A DNA stretch of 64,000 nucleotides, taken from positions 14,776,089-14,840,088 of the forward strand of contig OX365956.1 in the NCBI GenBank assembly GCA_947247005.1. Direction: 5' to 3'. The position numbers and the translations under genes were made by a program. Below the pieces are notes generated by a model. It had not been told where the DNA came from and did not search any database. It saw only the letters and a list, made by a program, of their open reading frames with translations. Below, piece after piece: positions 58,093 to 64,000 of the stretch. Within the stretch, counting starts at the first letter, position 1. Each line of letters opens with the position of its first letter. This DNA comes from Spisula solida. Lineage: Eukaryota; Mollusca; Bivalvia; Venerida; Mactridae.

Positions 58093-59322
58093 CTTCTTCG
58101 TGTTATTGATTTTGTTTCCATCAATAACATGGGAAATAATTTTATTTTAAAAATTAAATTAGATTTGATTATTTTATAGATGTTCATTGTCAGTAAGGTT
58201 CTTTAATTGTTCCTAAAAATTGCGCTATGGGGGTGATCGACCAAATATATTTTTTTCAAAACATGTGGTTAGATTTTTTTGGTTTCACATTATGCTTGCT
58301 TAGTATGTGTAGAAATAAAAAAATGCTAAAGCAGCAACATGCATTTAAATGTATCTATATTACTATCCCACTGCCTTTACCAATCATCTTTAGCGTTTTT
58401 CAACACATTGGCTCTCATTGTCATTTGCTCATCATCGGTAAACGTTCACAGCACCCATGAGAAATAATACCTCTTGGAACCCATATGATAGAGAAAAAAT
58501 ATTGCAATTTATCACCCATTCAAATATATCTATCTCTGTCATCGACCAGACGTCTTATAGAAGAAATTGTCTCTGATGTCACTACGGGTTTGAACCTGCC
58601 AAGCTGAGACTTGTATTTAAGCTCTGTCTAATGAGTTTCAAATGTACGGAAAAAAGTCTTAAACTAAAGAAAAAACCTGGTTAATCAAACAAGAGTAAAT
58701 TTTTCGTCACCAACAGAATTTTTGATGTACGGAACAGTCTTCCACAAATCGTCCTATCTGCTAGCGAGGATAAACCAATCGTAATAGGACCAGATAAACA
58801 TTAGGGGTAAGAGCTGGAGCAGAGGTAGCATTCTTTAGTTTAAGACTATGTCCTCTTGTATTTGTATGTTTAACTAGTTCAAGAAAACTATTGGTTCATT
58901 GGTATCGCCATTCCCTTTTATTTAATGCTAACTGATGAGATATGGAGTTCTATCAGTGAAATAAAACCTATATCAGTCACTGGATATCACCCACAATGTG
59001 ACTGATATAAGCTCCGCCCCCTTACAGGGACTACTTTAATTTACAAAAATCTCAACATTAAAATGTATGTAACTTTTTTATTACTGAACGCAAACATGTC
59101 ATGTGGGGGTTTTTATTCTTAGTTAGACCATTTCCTACAAGTGTATGATTTAATGCAAAATTCTCAAAAAAGTCGTTTTCACCTATTCACCATAATCCAA
59201 GATGGCGGATTTTGAAGTGAAAAATATGAATGGAATAACATATTCATACGTAGCCTAACCACAGTGGTAATTTGGCATAAATAGTACCAGTTTTGACACC
59301 ATAAAAGCATTAAATAAATAGA
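58093..59322. other. Intergenic sequence, no supportable gene
   Basis: It contains the palindromic TE end shared with 23620-23745 (at about 58930-59045). A GGTTTGAACCTGCC word near 58590 resembles a B-box but has no A-box partner. Confidence 0.5.
58930..59045. repeat. Palindromic TE end shared with 23620-23745
   Basis: TATATCAGTCACTGGATATC and its near-inverse GTGACTGATATA flank CACCCACAA, followed by AGCTCCGCCCCC. Same order and orientation as the copy at 23620. Confidence 0.6.
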
Positions 59323-59474
59323 ATATTTGTTTGTTTTGATTGAATATGGTTAATATCTCATCTTGTAGTGATAAAATTTTAATATTTTCACTCGCGCTAC
59401 GCGCTCTTGAAAATATTGAATTTTATCACTACACGATGAGATATAAACCATATTCAATCAAAACAAACAAATAT
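59323..59474. repeat. 152-bp near-perfect palindrome
   Basis: The left arm is ATATTTGTTTGTTTTGATTG, AATATGGTT, ATCTCATC, TGTAGTGATAAAATT, then AATATTTTCA. The right arm is its inverse, ending CAATCAAAACAAACAAATAT. The centre is CGCGCTACGCGC. It has the same CG-rich centre style as the 42493 palindrome. A GTCAATTGACTGGTGCATAA stretch at about 59584 also recurs near 41885 (ACAATTGTCTGGTGCATAAA). Confidence 0.88.
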
Positions 59475-60321
59475 CCTCTATTTACTGTTTTAAAATATGC
59501 TTGCTTGAAATATACTTTTATGGATATAGATGGTTCACTGTTCTCCCGCTACCCCGCCCTTCCCCAGGGTTGGAGGCCGTGGTGTCAATTGACTGGTGCA
59601 TAATAAATAGAAAGTTGTTGATCTTGGTGAAAGATAAGAATTTGTTTCACTCATGATCAAAGATAATTAAATTTTCACTCGTGTGGCTATACCACTCTTA
59701 AATATTGAATGAAGTAATCATTCGGTGAAATGAAATTTGATCTTACACAAAAATCAACAAATAACGTCTATTTAATCGTTTTGTTTGAAGGAAAACGTAT
59801 TAAGTAATTGTCACATAGCATAAATTCATATTCGACTATGCGTATGAAATATTAATGTTTTTAAACAACACAAACACTGACATAGCAAATACAACACACA
59901 ACAATGTGACTTCTGACGCTTAACACACATAAATTCTAAGTATGAATACCGGGATATGTCGTATATCATGCTACGGTTGACCCACCTGTACATTTTGTCA
60001 GTTGTTTACGTTATTAAAGTGTGCTTTATATCTATGAAACAGGTTTGTATTATGTACGAGGCAGTCCCATGTAACTGGTATATATATATATATATATATT
60101 ATTTTTCAATCAATTACGTAGACTTTGAACAAAAGGCGTACCTTAATACTGTTGACATAAATTATTAAACTGGCAAATGTATGGCTTTATGGATCGTTAG
60201 GTGCTTTTTCTATTAACATATTATCTATAGCAAACTAGAAAGCGCATGAATATTTTATGCCGTAGCGCATTTATTTCAATGGTACTTATATAATGCTATA
60301 TGAAAAAGACAATGAAACATC
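59475..60321. other. Intergenic sequence with (TA)n microsatellite
   Basis: A run of about ten TA dinucleotides lies at 60079-60099. No gene is supportable. The 70-aa ORF over the microsatellite is chance. Confidence 0.55.
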
Positions 60322-60520
60322 CGACAGGGAAAGAAGCTCGCGATTGAAACAATGCAAATAACACGAAACACAATCACACAACATAATGCTAAACACGACT
60401 GAACGAGAACATGAAACTTAATCGCTGAAACTCAAATATCAGATTTTAGGTATCAAAAACCTGAAAGTAAAATTCCAGCTGTCCAAATGCTGAAAGCACT
60501 AGTTAAGCTCGGATTGTTTT
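60322..60520 (+). repeat. Dispersed repeat family, copy 8, diverged
   Basis: It starts CCGACAGGGAAAGAAGCTCG, then AACACGAAACACAATCACAC and ATAATGCTAAAC, matching the order in other copies. It ends in a CTGAAAGCACTAGTTAAGC-like stretch. Confidence 0.5.
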
Positions 60521-60563
60521 AGACAGATATTTTGATACACTAACATATGAATTATTCTTGCAA

Positions 60564-60860
60564 TTGAATTGGATGAAATATTCAGACAGAGTTAATTATA
60601 AAAAGGCAATTCTAGTATACAAATCTGTAAACGGCTTTCTCCCAAAATACAAAAAAACTATTTACGTATCATGAAAACAGATCATTAAGATCATTTGAAC
60701 AAAAACTACTCGCGGTTCCAAAGCCTAGACTTGAATTTTGCAGAAATCATTATCATACTCGGGTGCCAAATTATGGAAATTTCATCCTTACCATGTAAAA
60801 ACAACTGCAAATGTTAACTCATTTAAAATCAATTACTTGAAGTGGTGGTTTTCTGGTGGT
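60564..60860 (+). pseudogene. LINE reverse-transcriptase C-terminal fossil
   Basis: The plus-strand translation gives LNWMKYSDRVNYKKA, then LVYKSVNGFLPKY, then after a frame change HENRSLRSFEQKLLAVPKPR and a YHTRVPNYGN stretch, then NSFKINYLKWWF. This order matches the region after the RT domain in jockey/CR1/L2-type LINE ORF2 proteins (LNWLPI...R, KKAxxxYKxxNGxxPxYL, LRS...VPxPR, FxxxGxxLWN, SFKxxLK). At least two frame changes and one stop are present, so it is dead. It is truncated at its 5' side. The clade cannot be fixed from this short piece. Confidence 0.75.
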
Positions 60861-61575
60861 CAAACAAACTTCTTTCACACTGCATGAAGAGATATATTAA
60901 TTATTACCTATTAAAATGTTATATGTGTAACAGTTGTTGGGTGTATAAAGGTAGGTAATTGGATAATTATGCACAACTTGAAAACTTTGTAGTTTGACAT
61001 TAGAGTAGAATCATGGCATACAATATAAGTCACACAAATTACCCTAAGTGATGAGCGAGCTTTTCAGTGACGGCATTTGTTGGTGTCCGTCCGGCACGTT
61101 ACATATGCAATTTATGCTACCATTAAATGTGTTATATAGCAGGTTATATCTTCTGCTTAATAACATTTCATAACATTTCAGTTTTTGACTTTCTTTCAGC
61201 TGTGTAAATATGTATATATTAATATTACCTTGCCTTTGCACTCATACTATGTCAAAGTTATAATATGTATGAGGCTCAAAGGGAAGACTGGAATTACCCA
61301 ATTGTGTTGCCTCTTTAAATATTGTATTTATAATTATTACTATTATTATTAATTGTCAAAACATGCGAAAAAGTTTTAAAACATCACTGCAAATGGTAAA
61401 ACCCTGCAGTCGTTCAATTGATTCGTTTAAGAATCACTCTAAATGGCGCGCAAATAATATTTGATGGCAGTCAACACAAAGAAAATAAGTGAATGGATTT
61501 GGCGCGAGAAAAAGAAAATGGAACTAAAAAGCTACACAAGGTCCTAAGTCGATGACCAAACAACTGCATGTATAC
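60861..61575. other. Intergenic sequence, no supportable gene
   Basis: AT-rich sequence, possibly including the 3' tail of the LINE fossil. A short ATT-type simple repeat lies near 61327-61352. Confidence 0.5.
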
Positions 61576-61768
61576 ATACACTCAAGGATTTTAAAAACGC
61601 CTAACCAAATTCAAAGTCCAATATCGCTCAAAGTATTTAATATGTTATTGCAATATTGTGTTACATGAGCATTTATTGATCTTTCCTACGTGTAAAGCAG
61701 TTTAGTTTGTAATAAAATGCTGTCCCATTATTTTCTAGGAATCCTGCTAGCGCACACACCCTGGGCAC
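61576..61768 (+). repeat. Dispersed repeat shared with 33131-33291
   Basis: Second copy, same orientation. It is about 30 bp longer because of an extra CAATATCGCTCAAAG-like segment. Confidence 0.72.
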
Positions 61769-62754
61769 GGTTGTTTTAAGTTTTGGAGTCCGATGGCGGG
61801 ATCGCTAACTAAAGTATTTCGCCAACCGTTTTATCTGCTAATCCATAATGACTATTGTTTTCGTTTTGGTCCCCTATCAGACTAATCAGAGCGGTATAAA
61901 TGGCAACAAAATCAGTTTGACCCTTTTTTAGTTATCCGTAAGTCTTGACACTATATGTGTGGTCGTCCTTAGATTCGTTGTTACTCTAGTCAGGTTTCAC
62001 TGGTAATGGCATCAGGGTATCGCAGTAAGAGATTTTTTTTGTTAATTCGTTCATGATAATTATATGATAGTTTTGTAATTGCGAATTTTACTTGTATTGA
62101 TTGGCGCCCTTTCACCCCCATACAATTATTTAAATTGTTTTTGTTCACTTTTATCAACAAAGTACTGAAAGTACTTTTACTGGGGAGAAATCGCCATTCT
62201 TAGTAATACATGGTTTACCTTACATGGTAATGGAATGAAAACAAATTATGAATGTTGTGAAAAAATTTCAGTTATGTCGATGACTGCTGACTCATTTAAA
62301 TCTCACCCAACTCATGAAGGCAACCCACCTATAAAAGCTGAATGACATAGTTTCGACTGTAAAAGGGGGACTGAAAGACCTAGTTTTAGCCGAGTAATAA
62401 AAAGTATTGAAAAAATAAGAATAAACGTTAATGTTAAAACACTGCAGCTGCACAAGTAATGTTTGACGTTAGTACACCAAAAGAATATCAGTAATTGGGT
62501 AGGGAAGGAAAGGGTGCAAAAAGAGAGAGACAAAATAGCAACAAAAACTTAACAAAGTCCTAATTCCGTAATTTTATAGCTGCATATACCAACCGGATAG
62601 GGTACGAATAGCGCGAACGACTCAGATCGGGGAAAGAACAAAAATAGACGGATACGGTCTCGAATCTCGGCGGGAAAATTTAATGTAGAAGGGTTGTTTT
62701 AACGATAGACGCTAATTATTTTCCTAAAGCTCGTGCCTTTTACAACTGAAGCAG
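61769..62754. other. Intergenic sequence, no supportable gene
   Basis: Fragments resembling the dispersed repeat family occur at 62330-62410 (GCTGAATGACATAGTTTCGA, GACCTAGTTTTAGCCGAG). Otherwise nothing is recognised. Confidence 0.5.
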
Positions 62755-63002
62755 GGTTATTCAGCTTCTTTATAGCTGAAACTACGTCTATCAGCTTTTT
62801 GACGGCAGGTACTTGCACTTTCGGCTTTTTGACAGCTGAAACTCGGACTTTCTGTGGTTAAGTTCAGTTTGTTCTTCAGTTGTGTAATTGTGGTCTGTGA
62901 TGTTTTTTTGTTCTCAGCTGTTTCCGTTGTGTGCTGCATTTCCTGTTCGATTTGTTTAATGTGATTTGTTATTGTGTTCTGTTTTTGCTGTTCGTGCTCC
63001 AT
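62755..63002 (-). repeat. Dispersed repeat family, reverse copy
   Basis: In reverse it has CAGCTGTCAAAAAGCCGAAA, AACGGAAACAGCTGAGAAC and CGAACAGGAAATGCAGCACA words matching the family. It includes an internal duplication of the AGCTGAAACT...TTTTTGAC block. An 86-aa minus-strand ORF crosses it but is repeat-derived. Confidence 0.5.
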
Positions 63003-63238
63003 GTACAGTTTTATCAAAGCACTTACGGAAATCTTAAATTTACGCTAACATTTAAAGCCTATGTAATTCATTTACAGTTGCAAATTGTGTTAAAGGGGTC
63101 TGTAATATTAATGATGTTTCAGTAAAAGCACTTCGTCAAACCACGTATGTTCCCAATGTGTGTTTGTTCAAGAATTATGAAGAATTTAAATGTGTGCGTC
63201 ACTTTAATACTTTCGTAAGTGCTTTGATAAAACAGTAC
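63003..63238. mobile_element. 236-bp MITE with GTTTTATCAAAGCACTTACG inverted ends
   Basis: The left end GTACAGTTTTATCAAAGCAC and the right end GTGCTTTGATAAAACAGTAC are exact or nearly exact inverted copies over about 27 bp. The interior is unrelated, with no ORF of its own. No clear target duplication. It abuts the dispersed repeat on the left. Confidence 0.8.
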
Positions 63239-64000
63239 CCTGCTGTTTCTGGCGAGTGTCCGATTTCCTATTATAACTATCCTATTTTAATGAGGATGGT
63301 ATAAACACAGTAATTCATATTCGTGTTAAGCCAGTTTGTAACATGTAATATTTGATATGCATTGAAATCCAATTAAACTGATTTATGAGTCTCCCGTGTG
63401 TTTCGTATTGCGTTGAATAAGCGAGATTTATGTTGGAACAAATAGTTCCCCTTAATCATTGATATCTATTAAAACATTTCGGAGTTTCATTATTTCTTCT
63501 AAAACATTATAAATCACGTACATTTAACTGTTTCTGTTGAGAATTGCTTAGTTCTGGACATATATTTACTCAAACCAATTCCACAATTTTAATTTCGCCG
63601 CATGGAAGCATGTGTTGAGAAATGGCGAATTGGGATTGCAAGAAATTTACATGGAATAATGTTTACTGTTGATAGCATGGTCGGTATGCAAATAACAACG
63701 GTGAGGGCGTAGCAGAAAGTCACAAAACAACTCAAAGTTTACAAGCATAAAAATGAACAAGAACAAGAAAGAAAACGGAACAGCTGCATAGGCCCAATCG
63801 GAACGGTCCGTACGGCATTTTTTACGGGATAAAATACCTCGGATGTATCAAGCGCATGAATCCAGCAGCTTTCTTTCTCAAATCCTACGCAGAAGAAAAT
63901 GGGCCGAAGAAAATAGACCGTCACTTATCAGCAGTGGAAATAGCAAAGGCCTTTCTATTTGTTTAAACAATACAATTACGCTACACTCCTTGAGCATAAC
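63239..64000. other. Intergenic sequence, no supportable gene
   Basis: Nothing recognised. The minus-strand 61-aa ORF at 63739-63924 has no motif. Confidence 0.5.

Noticed and set aside
58580..58640. Possible tRNA-like GGCAGGTTCAAACCCG on the minus strand
   Set aside because: A-box side is not convincing and there is no SINE body or tail.
62757..63017. Glu/Gln/Lys/Thr-rich 86-aa minus-strand ORF that looks like a coiled coil
   Set aside because: It reads through a dispersed repeat with internal duplications and ends at a MITE. Composition follows from the repeat.

Overview
The window is AT-rich, gene-poor eukaryotic DNA. Three things point to a marine or freshwater invertebrate, most likely a bivalve mollusc: a spliced PAN plus C-type-lectin gene, tRNA-derived SINEs of a type common in mollusc genomes, and a Ngaro-type tyrosine-recombinase retrotransposon that carries an SGNH hydrolase. 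The species cannot be fixed from the sequence alone. Only two regions hold convincing protein-coding content. Most of the rest is mobile-element debris, inverted repeats and tandem arrays.

Layout. Positions 1-10583 hold small non-autonomous elements: a TIR element at 135-788, a pogo-like MITE with TA target duplications at 4421-4608, a plus-strand SINE at 5882-6216, a tandem array that switches orientation at 6881-7690, and a minus-strand SINE at 7860-8035. Positions 10584-17990 are a nearly complete Ngaro-like retrotransposon. Its order is a short left repeat (A1), gag, RT-RNase H, tyrosine recombinase with one frameshift, SGNH hydrolase with one in-frame stop, then a 975-bp terminal repeat in the order B-A-spacer-B-A-spacer-B. 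Positions 21.4-36.1 kb are a mosaic of duplicated blocks: a 1.8-kb inverted duplication (23.7-28.0 kb against 33.3-35.1 kb), two direct duplications, and younger insertions nested in single copies. Positions 37-43 kb hold fold-back elements, a second direct duplication and a 169-bp near-perfect palindrome.

Positions 46.9-54.5 kb hold the one host gene I can reconstruct. It is a four-exon secreted protein on the plus strand with a predicted length of 237 aa: signal peptide, PAN/apple-like domain, then a long-form C-type lectin domain with an EPN motif. All splice phases agree. It has a TATA-like box and a threefold repeat in the presumed 5' UTR. Its introns carry a MITE, three tandem arrays (about 140, 158 and 20 bp), a tRNA-like remnant and a fold-back element. 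From 54.5 kb to the end come a GC-richer TIR element (57098-58092), another long palindrome, a LINE reverse-transcriptase C-terminal fossil (60564-60860) and a 236-bp TIR MITE.

The retrotransposon ORFs form one unit: Gag for particle formation, RT/RNase H for cDNA synthesis, and recombinase for integrating a circular intermediate regenerated through the split repeats. Its two lesions make this copy probably non-autonomous. Repeat boundaries were found by eye and are approximate, usually within 5 to 20 bases.
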